Assembly (NCBI GenBank): GCA_030524205.1
Contig: JAUNGZ010000002.1
Coordinates: 86,776-150,775, forward strand
Direction of reading: 5' to 3'
DNA from: Eubacteriales bacterium
GTDB lineage: Bacteria > Bacillota > Clostridia > Oscillospirales > Butyricicoccaceae
DNA: 64,000 nucleotides
The stretch's first letter is position 1; the number at the start of each line of letters is the position of its first letter. Shown here one piece after another: positions 27,281 through 35,401 of the stretch. Under the pieces are notes generated by a model. The model made no database searches. It was not told the origin of the DNA and saw only the letters and a program-made list of their open reading frames with translations. The position numbers and the translations under genes were made by a program.

Positions 27281-28571
27281 CGATCACCGCTCCCCCCTCC
27301 GGACGGATCCGCAGGAAGTGGCAGCAGCCCTCGCCCAGAATGGCCTCCATGCCCGCGCGGAAGGCGTCGATCCTGCCGTTCGGCACATAGGCCTGCACCG
27401 TGCCCGCGAAGCCGCCGCCGTGGACGCGCGCCGCGCCGTCGCCCGCCAGCAGATGCTGCGCCGCGGTCAGCGCGATGTTGACCGCCTGCGCCTGCGGCTG
27501 CGCGGTGCAGTACAGGTTTTGCAGCAGCGTGGAGGACGAGCGGCCGGATTTGTCCGCCATTGTGAGGAAACCGGTGAAGTTGTCCTTTTCCAGCGCCTGC
27601 GCTTCCTTCTGCGCGTAATAGTTGTCGATGAAAAAATGGACGGCGCGCAGCACCGCGCGGTCGCCCGCCGCAGCGCGCACCTTGGGGATGCCGTCCCAAA
27701 ATTCGTGGTAGTCCACATCGCGCAGCACCTCTTTGCCGAAGCAGCGGGCGGCCGCGCCCATTTCGGCGGGAATGGCGGCGTATTCAGCGGTCAGATCGGC
27801 GTGGTCGGCGCCCGAGTCGATGATGCACAGGGCGTAACCCGAGCCGGACAGGTCATAATCGAGCTTGTGCACGGCTGGCTCGTCGGGGTTTTGAAAGTCG
27901 ATCGACACAATGCCGCCGACCGCGCTGGCGAGCTGGTCCATCAGCCCGCAGGGCTTGCCGAAATAGACGTTTTCGGCGTACTGGCCGATCTGGGCGATCT
28001 GCACCAGCGTGACCTCGTCGCCGCAGAACAGGTGGTTGATGATTATACCGATCAGCACCTCGTAAGCCGCCGAGGAGGACAGGCCCGAGCCGCCGAGCAC
28101 AGTGGAGTCGACGCAGGCGTTGAAGCCGCCCACCGGATAGCCGAGCTCGGCAAACCGCGCCGCGATGCCGCGCACCAGCGCGGCGGAGGTCTCTTTTTCC
28201 GCCTCGACCGGGGCGCGGCCGGATAAGTCGACCGCGATGTCCGGATAGCCCGCGGACAGGATGCGCACGGTGTTCGAGCCGTTCGGGCCGGCGCAGGCCA
28301 GCGCGTCCAGATCAATCGCGGCGGCGAGCACGCAGCCGTGCTGGTGGTCAGTGTGGTTGCCGCCCATTTCCGTGCGGCCCGGGCCGGAAAACAGGCCGGC
28401 CGCGCCGCCCGTTCCGAAGGCGGCGCCGTAGGCTTCGAGCAGGCGGAACAGCCGGCCGCGCTTTTCGGCAAGCGCCGCGCCGGTACAGCCGCAGAGCGCG
28501 GTCAGCCGCGCGTCAAGTGCGCCGCTTTCCAGATCGCGGCGCAGCGTCGTTTGATCTTTCAACCGTTTCAT
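27276..28571 (-). CDS. galK: Galactokinase
   Basis: A GHMP-superfamily kinase of about 431 residues that phosphorylates galactose at C1. It carries the signature GRTEMGGNHTDHQHG (the GGNHTDHQHG variant common in Clostridia rather than GEHTDYNxG), the ATP loop VLGGSGLSSSAAYEVLIG and the C-terminal VHGGGFAGTVQAYV. The leader is short. TTG 28580, ATG 28571 and TTG 28562 are possible starts around a GAGGGAG ribosome site at 28579-28572; ATG 28571 is chosen. Transcription probably starts near 28615 from a promoter whose spacer is filled by a LacI-type operator. Confidence 0.93.
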   Translation of the reverse strand: MKRLKDQTTLRRDLESGALDARLTALCGCTGAALAEKRGRLFRLLEAYGAAFGTGGAAGLFSGPGRTEMGGNHTDHQHGCVLAAAIDLDALACAGPNGSNTVRILSAGYPDIAVDLSGRAPVEAEKETSAALVRGIAARFAELGYPVGGFNACVDSTVLGGSGLSSSAAYEVLIGIIINHLFCGDEVTLVQIAQIGQYAENVYFGKPCGLMDQLASAVGGIVSIDFQNPDEPAVHKLDYDLSGSGYALCIIDSGADHADLTAEYAAIPAEMGAAARCFGKEVLRDVDYHEFWDGIPKVRAAAGDRAVLRAVHFFIDNYYAQKEAQALEKDNFTGFLTMADKSGRSSSTLLQNLYCTAQPQAQAVNIALTAAQHLLAGDGAARVHGGGFAGTVQAYVPNGRIDAFRAGMEAILGEGCCHFLRIRPEGGAVIV

Positions 28572-28621
28572 CTCCCTCAAATATCATGCGGGACGGCAGA
28601 CGCATCCCGTTTGTTTCTTTT

Positions 28622-28668
28622 AGTATATCGCGGTTTTAGTAAAACTTCAAGCGTAGTTTTACTAAAAA
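28622..28668 (-). promoter_or_regulatory. galK promoter with two LacI-type operators
   Basis: On the minus strand TTGAAG (28650-28645), 17 bases, and TATACT (28627-28622). The spacer is occupied by the palindrome GTTTTAGTAAAAC (28633-28645). A second copy, GTTTTACTAAAAA (28656-28668), lies just upstream, centre to centre 23 bp away. Repressor bound to the first would block polymerase directly. Confidence 0.75.
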
Positions 28669-28736
28669 TATATACAAAATACGAAAGGCTTCTTTGTCAA
28701 AAAAAGGCGGCCGGTCGTTTGACCGGCCGCCTTGGT

Positions 28737-29759
28737 TCAGCGGATGGGGGCGTAGACGCTTTCGCGCTCGCTCAGCGTGGGAGGGACGACGATTTTGAGC
28801 GGCACCGTATTGGGCGCGCCGACGCGCCGCGCGAGCAGCTCGACCGCCGTCGCGCTCATGGATTCCACATGCGTGCTGACGCTGGTCAGCGGCGGATCGG
28901 TCAGTGTGGAGAGCGGCGTGTCGTTAAAGCTGATGATCGACATGTCCTCCGGCACGCGCAGGCCGTTTTCGCGCAGCGCGCCGACCGCGCCGATCGCGGC
29001 TTCCTCGTTGGCGGCCAGCAGCGCGGTGGGCAGCGGGCCGCCCGCGCGGATGCGCTCGGTGAGTGCGGCGCGCGCCAGCGGCGCGCTCATTTTGACGTCG
29101 AACAGCAGCGCGGGATCGAACAGGCCCTTTTGCTCCAGATACCGGATGAAGCACTGGCGCCGTACCTCGGGCGCGGGGCGCTTTTTCTGATCGAGCTTGC
29201 GGTCGGGGCCAAGGAAGCCGATGTGCCGGTGGCCGCGGGCGAGCAGATACTCGAGCGCCTGCTCGACGCCCAGCCGGAAATTCAGCACGATCGAATCGTA
29301 CCGCAGCTCGTCCGGCGCGGAATCGAGAAACACCAGATTGCGGGAAAGCTTGGACAGCGCGTCGATCTGCGCTTCGGAAAAGATGCCGATGGCAAGCACG
29401 CCGTCGATCGGTTCGGAGGTGGGCGCGCGGTACGCGCCCGCTTGCTCGGACAAGTGCACCACGCTGTATCCGCGGTCGTAGCAGCGCTGCTCGGCGTAGT
29501 TGTTCAAATACAGGTAGTAGGGATCGGCAAGCTGCTCGGCGGGCGACAGCATTTCCGCGATGGCAATGCGCACGGCGGAGCGGCCCGCCCGCGCGCGCCG
29601 CGCGCGGAAGGTGGTTTTGTAGTGCAGCTTGCCCGCGGCTTCGAGGATAGCGGTGCGCGTCGCGTCGCTGACGCTCATCGTGGGGTCGTTATTGAGGACG
29701 CGCGAAATCGTTGCGATGGAGAAGCCGGTGTATTCGGCAAGTTCTTTTAAAGTTGCCAT
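28737..29759 (-). CDS. LacI/GalR-family transcriptional regulator of gal genes
   Basis: A 340-residue regulator. The N-terminal LacI helix-turn-helix (ATLKELAEYTGFSIATISRV, then LNNDPTMSVS) is followed by a hinge and a type 1 periplasmic-binding effector domain (VRIAIAEMLSPAEQL, GFLGPDRKLDQ, ALLAANEEAAIGAVGALRE, ISFNDTPLSTLTDPPLTSVS). It probably represses galKETM and its own gene through GTTTTASTAAAAM palindromes and is released by galactose or a derivative; the effector is inferred. It sits upstream of galK on the same strand, with an independent promoter for galK between. Ribosome site AAGGGG. Confidence 0.92.
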   Translation of the reverse strand: MATLKELAEYTGFSIATISRVLNNDPTMSVSDATRTAILEAAGKLHYKTTFRARRARAGRSAVRIAIAEMLSPAEQLADPYYLYLNNYAEQRCYDRGYSVVHLSEQAGAYRAPTSEPIDGVLAIGIFSEAQIDALSKLSRNLVFLDSAPDELRYDSIVLNFRLGVEQALEYLLARGHRHIGFLGPDRKLDQKKRPAPEVRRQCFIRYLEQKGLFDPALLFDVKMSAPLARAALTERIRAGGPLPTALLAANEEAAIGAVGALRENGLRVPEDMSIISFNDTPLSTLTDPPLTSVSTHVESMSATAVELLARRVGAPNTVPLKIVVPPTLSERESVYAPIR

Positions 29760-29778
29760 ATTGATCCCCTTGCCTTCT

Positions 29779-29834
29779 GTTTTACTAAAACATTATAATA
29801 TATTCATTATACCGAAGGAAGGCGGCGCGCGCAA
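29779..29834 (-). promoter_or_regulatory. Autoregulated promoter of the LacI-family gene
   Basis: On the minus strand TTGCGC (29834-29829), 17 bases, TATAAT (29811-29806), with a further TATAAT at 29797-29792. The operator GTTTTACTAAAAC (29779-29791) lies about +8 to +20, where a repressor would block initiation or elongation. Confidence 0.7.
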
Positions 29835-29921
29835 GCCCTCATTTCGCGCAGAAACGGCAAAAAACATGCTTTTTTATGCGATTTTGGTATAGTATGGAAA
29901 ATATCTGCCGCAAAAGGTCTA

Positions 29922-29950
29922 TTGCGCCTGCCGCGGCGCGGTGTTATACT
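29922..29950 (+). promoter_or_regulatory. Promoter of the flavodoxin/ferredoxin gene
   Basis: TTGCGC (29922-29927), a 17-base spacer and TATACT (29945-29950), about 35 bases before the start codon. No operator copy is seen here. Confidence 0.55.
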
Positions 29951-29985
29951 GCGGGTAAGGGACGTCGGGAAAGGATGCGTTTGCA

Positions 29986-30744
29986 ATGTATGACAAAATA
30001 ACGGTTGTTCATTTCAGCCCTACCGGAGGCACGCGGCGCGCGGCGCTGCTGCTGGCCGAAAGCATTGCGGCCGAGGTGCGGGAGATCGACTTGGCGCTGC
30101 CGCGGGCGGAAACGCATGCGTTCGGTGCGGAAGAGCTTGTGCTGTTTGCAGGCCCTGTGTACGGCGGGCGGCTGCCCGGGCTGATGGCCGAGCGGCTGGA
30201 ACTGTGCCGGGGCGGCGGCGCGCGCGCGGTAACCGCCGTGGTTTATGGCGGCCGCGCGTTTGAGGACGCGCTGGCCGAACTGAACGACATTGTGCAGGCG
30301 CGGGGATTTTGCGTGCAGGCGTCCGCCGCGCTGCTTGCCGAGCATTCGATCGTGCGCAGGCTGGCGGCGGGCCGGCCGGACGCGCGGGACGCGGTGCAGC
30401 TGCGGGCGTTCGGCGGGCGGATCGCCGCCAAGCTCGCGGATGGCGGCGGGCCGGTGACCGTGCCGGGGAACAGGCCTTATAAGGAATGGGGCGGCATGCC
30501 CGCCGTCCCGCAGGCGTCCGAGGCTTGTACGGCATGCGGCTTGTGCGCGCGGGACTGTCCGGCGCGGGCCATCGACAAGGACAAGCCGCGGGAGACCGAT
30601 CCGGCGCGCTGTATTTTGTGCATGCGGTGCGTCGCGGTTTGTCCGCAGCACGCCCGTGCGCTGCCCGCGCCGCTGATCGGCATGCTGGAGCAGAAGCTGC
30701 TGCCGCTTGCCGGGCAGCGTCTGGAAAACGAGCTGTTTTTGTAA
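29986..30744 (+). CDS. EFR1-type flavodoxin-ferredoxin fusion protein
   Basis: 252 residues. The N-terminal flavodoxin-like domain (about 1-160) has the FMN phosphate loop FSPTGGTRRAA and FAGPVYGGRLPG. The C-terminal di-cluster ferredoxin has CTACGLCARDCPARAID and CILCMRCVAVCPQHARALP, that is two 4Fe-4S binding sets. This is the EFR1 arrangement, a small cytosolic electron carrier common in anaerobic Clostridia; its partner is unknown. It has its own promoter and is monocistronic, closed by the terminator at 30749. The C-terminal helix is slightly extended. Confidence 0.88.
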   Translation: MYDKITVVHFSPTGGTRRAALLLAESIAAEVREIDLALPRAETHAFGAEELVLFAGPVYGGRLPGLMAERLELCRGGGARAVTAVVYGGRAFEDALAELNDIVQARGFCVQASAALLAEHSIVRRLAAGRPDARDAVQLRAFGGRIAAKLADGGGPVTVPGNRPYKEWGGMPAVPQASEACTACGLCARDCPARAIDKDKPRETDPARCILCMRCVAVCPQHARALPAPLIGMLEQKLLPLAGQRLENELFL

Positions 30745-30748
30745 AAGT

Positions 30749-30794
30749 CAAAAGGGAGAGGCTGATTCGCAAGGGAATCAGCCTCTCCCTTTTG
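30749..30794. terminator. Bidirectional terminator
   Basis: A 20-bp perfect stem (30749-30768 with 30775-30794) and a 6-base loop lie between two convergent genes. The arm ends CAAAAG/CTTTTG supply short U runs. Confidence 0.85.
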
Positions 30795-31031
30795 TCATCG
30801 TTTTCCCTCGACAAACCAGCGGTCCTCCTCAAGGAACAGAAAGCTCTGCGTCCGTCCGATCCGGACGGTGTACCGCGTGCCCGCGCCGCCCACATGCTGC
30901 GCCGCCGCCGGACGCACGTCCAATATACTGTCGATCGGGAACTTGGAGCCGTCCGCCCACTTGACGACCTTGGGCACGATCCGCCCCTCCTTGGTCCATG
31001 CGGCCAGTACGTCGACATATATTTTGCGCAT
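30795..31031 (-). CDS. Small conserved-looking protein of unknown function
   Basis: A 78-residue protein beginning MRKIYVDVLAAWTKEG, with no cysteine cluster, signal or membrane span. It is rich in beta-forming residues (IVPKVVKWADGSKFPIDSIL, TRYTVRIGRTQSFLFLEEDR), suggesting a small SH3-like or OB-like barrel. The start is fixed by AAGGAGGTGGATA directly upstream; a longer reading to 31061 includes the ribosome site and is rejected. No family was recognised. It is followed by a terminator and probably transcribed alone. An A/T-rich upstream area near 31070-31090 may hold its promoter. Confidence 0.7.
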   Translation of the reverse strand: MRKIYVDVLAAWTKEGRIVPKVVKWADGSKFPIDSILDVRPAAAQHVGGAGTRYTVRIGRTQSFLFLEEDRWFVEGKR

Positions 31032-31170
31032 TCCATTATCCACCTCCTTAACGGGGAACATGACAGATCCATATCTATAATATAGAACAAATGTTCGATT
31101 TCGTCAAGAGGGAGCCGCATGGAAAATCGCGGATAAAACCGCCGCGCGGCGGAAAAGAACACAGGCAGAA

Positions 31171-31203
31171 GAAAAGGCTGATTTCAATAAGAAATCAGCC
31201 TTT
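31171..31203. terminator. Terminator between the SLH gene and the small gene
   Basis: A 13-bp stem (AAAAGGCTGATTT/AAATCAGCCTTTT) with loop CAATAAG has T tracts on both sides. It lies about 88 bases after the SLH gene stop. Confidence 0.8.
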
Positions 31204-31290
31204 TTAATGGTTTTGGCAGCCCTGTTTTTCAAAGGCCGTTCGGGCGTCGCTGTCATAAGGCGGAATGGCTCCCGCCTTTTGGAGTGCTGC

Positions 31291-33096
31291 TTACTGCAAT
31301 TTTTCAAAGGTGCGGTAGACAAGCAGCACGGACTGCTCGACCGTGCAGGAATCCGCGGGCGAGAGCTGTGTGGCGCTCGTGCCCTTCATGACGCCGTTGT
31401 GCGCGAGAGCGGAAACCGCGTCCTTGGCCCACGAGGAGACCTTGTTCGCGTCCGAAAAGCCGGACAGGTCGCCGCCGGACGCGAGCGCGCTTTTGCCGGT
31501 TTCCTTCTGCACGTACGAGACCGCGCGCCAGAGCATAGTGGCGAGCTGCTCGCGGGTCAGACTGTTATAGGGGCTGAACGCCGTGTCCGAAGTGCCGTTG
31601 ACGATGCCCGCCTGATAGGCCTTGAGCACGGCCACGCTCTTAGTGTCCGCAAATGTGGAGGACGGCGCGGGAGACAGGGTTTTGCCCGTCGCCTGCTCGG
31701 CCAGCTGCACGGCAAGCTCGGCGAACTGCAGGCGCGTGGCGCTGTCCTGCCAGCCCGGGTCGCCGGTCAGGGCGGGGACGAGGCCTGCGGCCTGCGCCGC
31801 TTCAACCTCGGCCTTGGCCCAGCTGCTCGGCTGGACGAAGGCGGCCAGCTCGGCGGCAGTGGGGGTGTAGTTTTTGGGATAAAGGCGCAGCAACGTCCAT
31901 GTGCCGTCGGCGTTCTTTTTTACGACGGCGGTGTAGGCCCCTGTGTATTCGCCGGCTGCATGGTCCTGCTCCATCGCGTACCAGTGCTTATAGGAAGCCA
32001 TGTATTTGTTTCCGCCAAGCAGGTACAGATGCTGCGCATCGTAGCGGTCATATCCCACATATCCGGCTTGCGGCTGCATCAGATAGAACTTGCCCTGATA
32101 TAGAAAACTTTTCATCTCGTTTATATCAGGCAGCACTGTGCGCGTGTACTTGCTGTAATCAATGGTGCGGTTGAAAAGCTGGTTTGTCAGCTTGGTGAAA
32201 TCCGCTTGGCTGAAAACGGTATGACCGCTCCAGCCGTCTGTATCTCCGCCGTAATCTGCAAAGGAGAAAGACGAATTAAGATGAAACCACTCCAGCGCAG
32301 AAATAATATCCGCATCGGAAGTGGTTTGATAATCGTAAGGGGTAGACATCATCATGGAATTTTCAATCGAGCCGAGCAGATCGGTAAACAGCGCCTGCTT
32401 CTCGCTCGCGGACAGGCTGGAAAGCACATCCTCGTATCCATCCGTCGAGGTATCGACGGCGTTTGCAAGCTGGGTGCGGACGGAGTGCGAGACCAACTGG
32501 CCGTTTTCCATCATTTCCTGCTTAATGCTGTATGCAGAATATGCGTTTGCAAAGGTGGTCTCGTCGACATCTTGACCGTTTATGCTGCTGCTGGGATCGC
32601 CCGTGAACGCCCACATGGACTTGTAAAAAGTATCTGTAAGACTCCATTGGCCATTGCGGACGGTGTATGTTCTAATGTGATTTCCGCTATCTCGCTCGCC
32701 CACGTCTTCAATAAAGAACAGTTGATTACCCTTTGTCGCAAGAGAACAATGTGCCAAACTTATTCCGTCTCCCGGCGTCTCCGCTGAACCCGCATAGTAC
32801 TTCTCTGCCATATCATCCACTTGGACGAGCTTTTTGCTTCCTTGCCAAACAGAATACCCAAAATAACGGGAATCGCGGTCGCTTTTGTCATAGTCTTGCC
32901 AAATGAGCAGCAACTCGTCGTTCCCATCTCCGTTAAAGTCAATGAGAAAGGAATTTGCGCTTGACTTCGCGTTATCCAGCGCTTTTAAGTAGCTTTTCGC
33001 ATTGTCGCTCGACACCGCCGCGCCCGCGCCCGGCAGCAGCCCCACTGTCAGCGCCGCCGTGATCAGCCACGCCCCCGCTCGTTTCATTTTCCCCAT
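31291..33096 (-). CDS. Secreted SLH-domain surface protein with a calcium-loop-like repeat
   Basis: 601 residues. It has a signal peptide (ITAALTVGLLPGAGAAVS), then DFNGDGNDELLLIW, an FG-GAP or dockerin-like Asp/Asn loop, a central region of unknown fold, and about three C-terminal S-layer homology segments (FVQPSSWAKAEVEAAQAAGLVP, FADTKSVAVLKAYQAGIVNG, FSDANKVSSWAKDAVSALAHNG) with TREQLA-type motifs. SLH repeats bind pyruvylated secondary cell-wall polymer, so the protein is surface attached. The substrate or role of the N-terminal part is unknown. Ribosome site AAAGGGCGG. It is the last chromosomal gene before the truncated tRNA. Confidence 0.85.
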   Translation of the reverse strand: MGKMKRAGAWLITAALTVGLLPGAGAAVSSDNAKSYLKALDNAKSSANSFLIDFNGDGNDELLLIWQDYDKSDRDSRYFGYSVWQGSKKLVQVDDMAEKYYAGSAETPGDGISLAHCSLATKGNQLFFIEDVGERDSGNHIRTYTVRNGQWSLTDTFYKSMWAFTGDPSSSINGQDVDETTFANAYSAYSIKQEMMENGQLVSHSVRTQLANAVDTSTDGYEDVLSSLSASEKQALFTDLLGSIENSMMMSTPYDYQTTSDADIISALEWFHLNSSFSFADYGGDTDGWSGHTVFSQADFTKLTNQLFNRTIDYSKYTRTVLPDINEMKSFLYQGKFYLMQPQAGYVGYDRYDAQHLYLLGGNKYMASYKHWYAMEQDHAAGEYTGAYTAVVKKNADGTWTLLRLYPKNYTPTAAELAAFVQPSSWAKAEVEAAQAAGLVPALTGDPGWQDSATRLQFAELAVQLAEQATGKTLSPAPSSTFADTKSVAVLKAYQAGIVNGTSDTAFSPYNSLTREQLATMLWRAVSYVQKETGKSALASGGDLSGFSDANKVSSWAKDAVSALAHNGVMKGTSATQLSPADSCTVEQSVLLVYRTFEKLQ

Positions 33097-33170
33097 ATGT
33101 ATCCGCCCTTTCTGCGTTTATGTTACCTAAAGTATACCAGCCGCTGTGCGGCCCGGCAAGACGCAGGGCG

Positions 33171-33202
33171 AAAAAAGCGGCCGTCTTTTCAAAGACGGCC
33201 GC
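33171..33202 (-). terminator. Minus-strand terminator next to the tRNA scar
   Basis: An 11-bp stem (GCGGCCGTCTT/AAGACGGCCGC) with a T6 tract on the minus strand. With the next hairpin it forms a double stop for transcripts leaving the integrated element or the former tRNA gene. Confidence 0.75.
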
Positions 33203-33226
33203 GCTGACAGCTTAGGCGCATGGCAT

Positions 33227-33257
33227 GAAAAAGCTCCGACTTAAATAAGTCGGAGCT
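33227..33257 (-). terminator. Native terminator of the interrupted tRNA gene
   Basis: An 11-bp stem (AGCTCCGACTT/AAGTCGGAGCT) with loop AAAT ends in TTTTT on the minus strand and lies 9 bases after the tRNA CCA end. Confidence 0.8.
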
Positions 33258-33265
33258 ATTCTGAA

Positions 33266-33310
33266 TGGTTGCGGGGACAGGACTTGAACCTGCGGCCTCC
33301 GGGTTATGAG
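33266..33310 (-). tRNA. 3' fragment of initiator tRNA-fMet (CAT), element attachment site
   Basis: On the minus strand the 45 bases read anticodon loop CTCATAA, 3' anticodon stem CCCGG, variable loop, T stem GCAGG/CCTGT with loop TTCAAGT, acceptor CCCCGCA, A and encoded CCA. C39-C41 and A72 mark the initiator tRNA. The 5' half (acceptor 5' strand, D arm, 5' anticodon stem) is missing: bases beyond 33310 do not complete the cloverleaf. This is the displaced 3' end left by site-specific insertion into a tRNA gene, so the integrated element begins here and runs rightward; an intact tRNA should lie at its far end. Confidence 0.85.
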
Positions 33311-33341
33311 GCAGTTGGGAAAACATTTCTCTAATTTTTTC

Positions 33342-33497
33342 TGTCCATAGTTTCCGTCTTGTCCACAATATTTGTCCATTCAATCCACTCTGTATCCCCC
33401 AGTCCACCCCGTCTAAAAGCAGAACGTGGGACACTTGGTGGGAACAATACGTGGGACAGGTGGGACAAAAAAAATCAGCCCTAAAACAGGTGGGACA
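33342..33497. repeat. Clustered TGTCCA and GTGGGACA repeats beside the attachment site
   Basis: TGTCCA occurs at 33342-33347, 33360-33365 and 33373-33378. GTGGGACA occurs at 33426-33433, 33451-33458, 33460-33467 and 33490-33497, with a partial GTGGGA at 33438. Repeats this close to a tRNA attachment site resemble the arm-type binding sites of a tyrosine integrase or excisionase. No gene is supported from 33311 to 33830; this cluster and the long hairpin at 33661-33725 are the only structure seen there. Confidence 0.6.
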
Positions 33498-33660
33498 GAC
33501 CCACAACACATCACGAACGATGCCCTGCCCTTACACAACCAGGTGATCAGAACAAATCCTGACCTCCGCGCATCCATATGTAGGATGCCTGTTTCAGTAT
33601 AATGGAAACTGGTCAAATATGCAAGAAGGAATCTTATCTCGGCCCAGCCACGGACCTTAT

Positions 33661-33725
33661 AAAATAAATGCGAAAGAACAGACACCACATCGAACGACAG
33701 GTGCAGGTTCTATCGCATTTATTTT
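33661..33725. repeat. Long nested inverted repeat in the gene-free left end of the element
   Basis: Arms AAAATAAATGCG (33661-33672) and CGCATTTATTTT (33714-33725) pair perfectly, with inner GAAC/GTTC and CACC/GGTG pairs. Read on the plus strand the right arm runs into further T residues. It could be a terminator-like or structured RNA element downstream of abiEii, or a remnant of a small mobile repeat. Confidence 0.55.
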
Positions 33726-33830
33726 TGCCGAAAAAACAGGAGAGAGATACTGGGCATACACCCAAACAACGCACATTATAATTTTCTTTGTGAAGACAGT
33801 ACATAAGCTCTATGTGAAAGAGCTAAGGAG

Positions 33831-34766
33831 TCAAAGGGAATTTTCGTGTGTTCCTTCATGTTTTCTCCATGCCTTCACCTTAGTATTTGCATTCATCCAC
33901 CAGCCAATGAAATCTTCTTCATTTATGATAGACACCCAAACAGGTTCCAGAAATTCTTGAATTCCATCTAAAATCACTTGGAAAGGCACATCTGGTTTAT
34001 TAAGCGTTCGTAAGAAGTAACGCCACTTGGTCTGCATATCTTCTTCATCAGCGAGAGCCACAATACGGTCAAAGCTGTCTTTTTCATAGGCAGTACCACG
34101 GTTCTGGAGCGTTTCGTAAATCGCCGTCTGCAACTTTAGCCCATCGAAGTCGAAGGTGCGGGACAGGTAGTAGATATCGTAGAAGTCCTTCATACGGCCG
34201 GTTAGTTCAAAACGCTGCAGGATGGCATCGAACTTTTCGGCAATAGTGCTCTCCAGAGAATAGGTCAGGATCTCTGGCTTTTCGTAGCCGTCCAGCTGAG
34301 TTTGAATGGTGCGGTGCTCTGGGTGTGGAACAATAACATCACCAACACCAATGTCCACATTAAAAGGAACTCGTACATTCTTTATGTAGCCGATGATCTG
34401 AGTGCTTAGGCCATGATACTTACGCTGCACAGCAATAGGCTCGCTTTTGGAGGCTTTGAATGAGACAAAGTCATTTCCGGTGGGAATAGCCAAAATCTCC
34501 GCGATAATTTCGTCCATACGGGCAAGGTCGTTATTCAGGCCTCGCATAAGAAAGTCCACATCTACAGTGGCTCGGCTCTCAAAGTTGGTCAGGGTATAAA
34601 TGAAGAGGCCACCCTTCAGCACAAAGTTTTCGGCATATCGGGATGCTGCCAGCTTGCGCAAAAACTCCTCTTGGAAGAAAAGCTGTAGACACTGCTGATA
34701 GCTGATACCCACAGCCTTGGCCTTATTTTTCAATTTTGCAAGAACAGATGCAGCGATATCAGCCAT
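33831..34766 (-). CDS. abiEii: AbiEii/AbiGii-type nucleotidyltransferase toxin
   Basis: A 311-residue toxin of the AbiE type IV toxin-antitoxin system. The nucleotidyltransferase-like fold shows FVLKGGLFIYTL and the Asp pair in RATVDVDFLMRG, with later conserved ESTIAEKFDAIL and RMKDFYDIYYLSRTF. AbiEii proteins transfer nucleotides to tRNA or a similar target and arrest growth, giving phage defence and element stabilisation. ATG 34766 shares its A with the antitoxin stop codon (TGATG), so translation is coupled; GTG 34775 is an alternative. The gene is carried near the left end of the element, a usual place for cargo. Confidence 0.9.
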   Translation of the reverse strand: MADIAASVLAKLKNKAKAVGISYQQCLQLFFQEEFLRKLAASRYAENFVLKGGLFIYTLTNFESRATVDVDFLMRGLNNDLARMDEIIAEILAIPTGNDFVSFKASKSEPIAVQRKYHGLSTQIIGYIKNVRVPFNVDIGVGDVIVPHPEHRTIQTQLDGYEKPEILTYSLESTIAEKFDAILQRFELTGRMKDFYDIYYLSRTFDFDGLKLQTAIYETLQNRGTAYEKDSFDRIVALADEEDMQTKWRYFLRTLNKPDVPFQVILDGIQEFLEPVWVSIINEEDFIGWWMNANTKVKAWRKHEGTHENSL

Positions 34767-35365
34767 CACAGCCACACTCCTATCAAATCTTTTGCGATTT
34801 TTCTTATCCTCAGCGGCCCAGCATATTCCAGTAGCTTCGGTACACTTTTACCTGGATCGTTGACATAGCTTTGGATTGCTTTGTTAAAAATCTCTTTGTC
34901 CATTTTATTGCGGTAGCGCAGGCAGTCACAGATAACACGGTCTTTATCATAAATCCGAACACTGTGTCCATCTATCTCTCCAAAGGTCAGGCCAAGTTCC
35001 AATACAGCAGGTTCCATATAATACGGTTTCACAAATGGGTAGTCAATTTTAAAGCGTGATTTGCCTGAGTCCTTGCTGACAGCCAGATGCCAATTACCAG
35101 GGGTACGGTCACTGTATCCGTAATAGCGCAGAGCGGTATCCATACAGAGAATGGCATCAGGAAAGAGTTGACCAATGGTAACGACCTCACTGAAATTTTC
35201 ATGGTCTACCCATTGATAGCAGCCGGGATGGATTTTCTCTATATACCCATCATCTATGAGCTGTTGGCGGCGGACATAAAAAACCTTTTCAGCTTCGAGT
35301 TGAGCTGTACGCATCATACCGCCATACTGATCAAATATTTTTTTATAATGCTCAATGTCATACAT
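34766..35365 (-). CDS. abiEi: AbiEi-family antitoxin and autorepressor
   Basis: 199 residues. An N-terminal winged-helix domain (about 1-60: YKKIFDQYGGMMRTAQLEAE, VFYVRRQQLIDDGYIEKIHPGCY) is followed by the AbiEi C-terminal domain (ILCMDTALRYYGYSD, DKDRVICDCLRYRNKMDKEIFNKAIQSY). The antitoxin neutralises the AbiEii toxin and represses the operon by binding repeats in its promoter. Here two 22-bp direct repeats flank a consensus-like promoter upstream. Start at ATG behind GAGG, 9 bases away. The toxin gene follows with a 1-base overlap. Confidence 0.88.
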   Translation of the reverse strand: MYDIEHYKKIFDQYGGMMRTAQLEAEKVFYVRRQQLIDDGYIEKIHPGCYQWVDHENFSEVVTIGQLFPDAILCMDTALRYYGYSDRTPGNWHLAVSKDSGKSRFKIDYPFVKPYYMEPAVLELGLTFGEIDGHSVRIYDKDRVICDCLRYRNKMDKEIFNKAIQSYVNDPGKSVPKLLEYAGPLRIRKIAKDLIGVWL

Positions 35366-35401
35366 GCAAGCGTCCTCATTACTAAAAATAATCTATTCAT
35401 T

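Noticed and set aside
33266-33340. A complete tRNA gene
   Set aside because: Only the 3' half fits the cloverleaf; bases after 33310 supply neither D arm nor acceptor 5' strand.
33413-33688. A small minus-strand protein gene near the attachment site
   Set aside because: Cys/Phe/Pro-rich translation without ribosome site, running through the integrase-type repeats.
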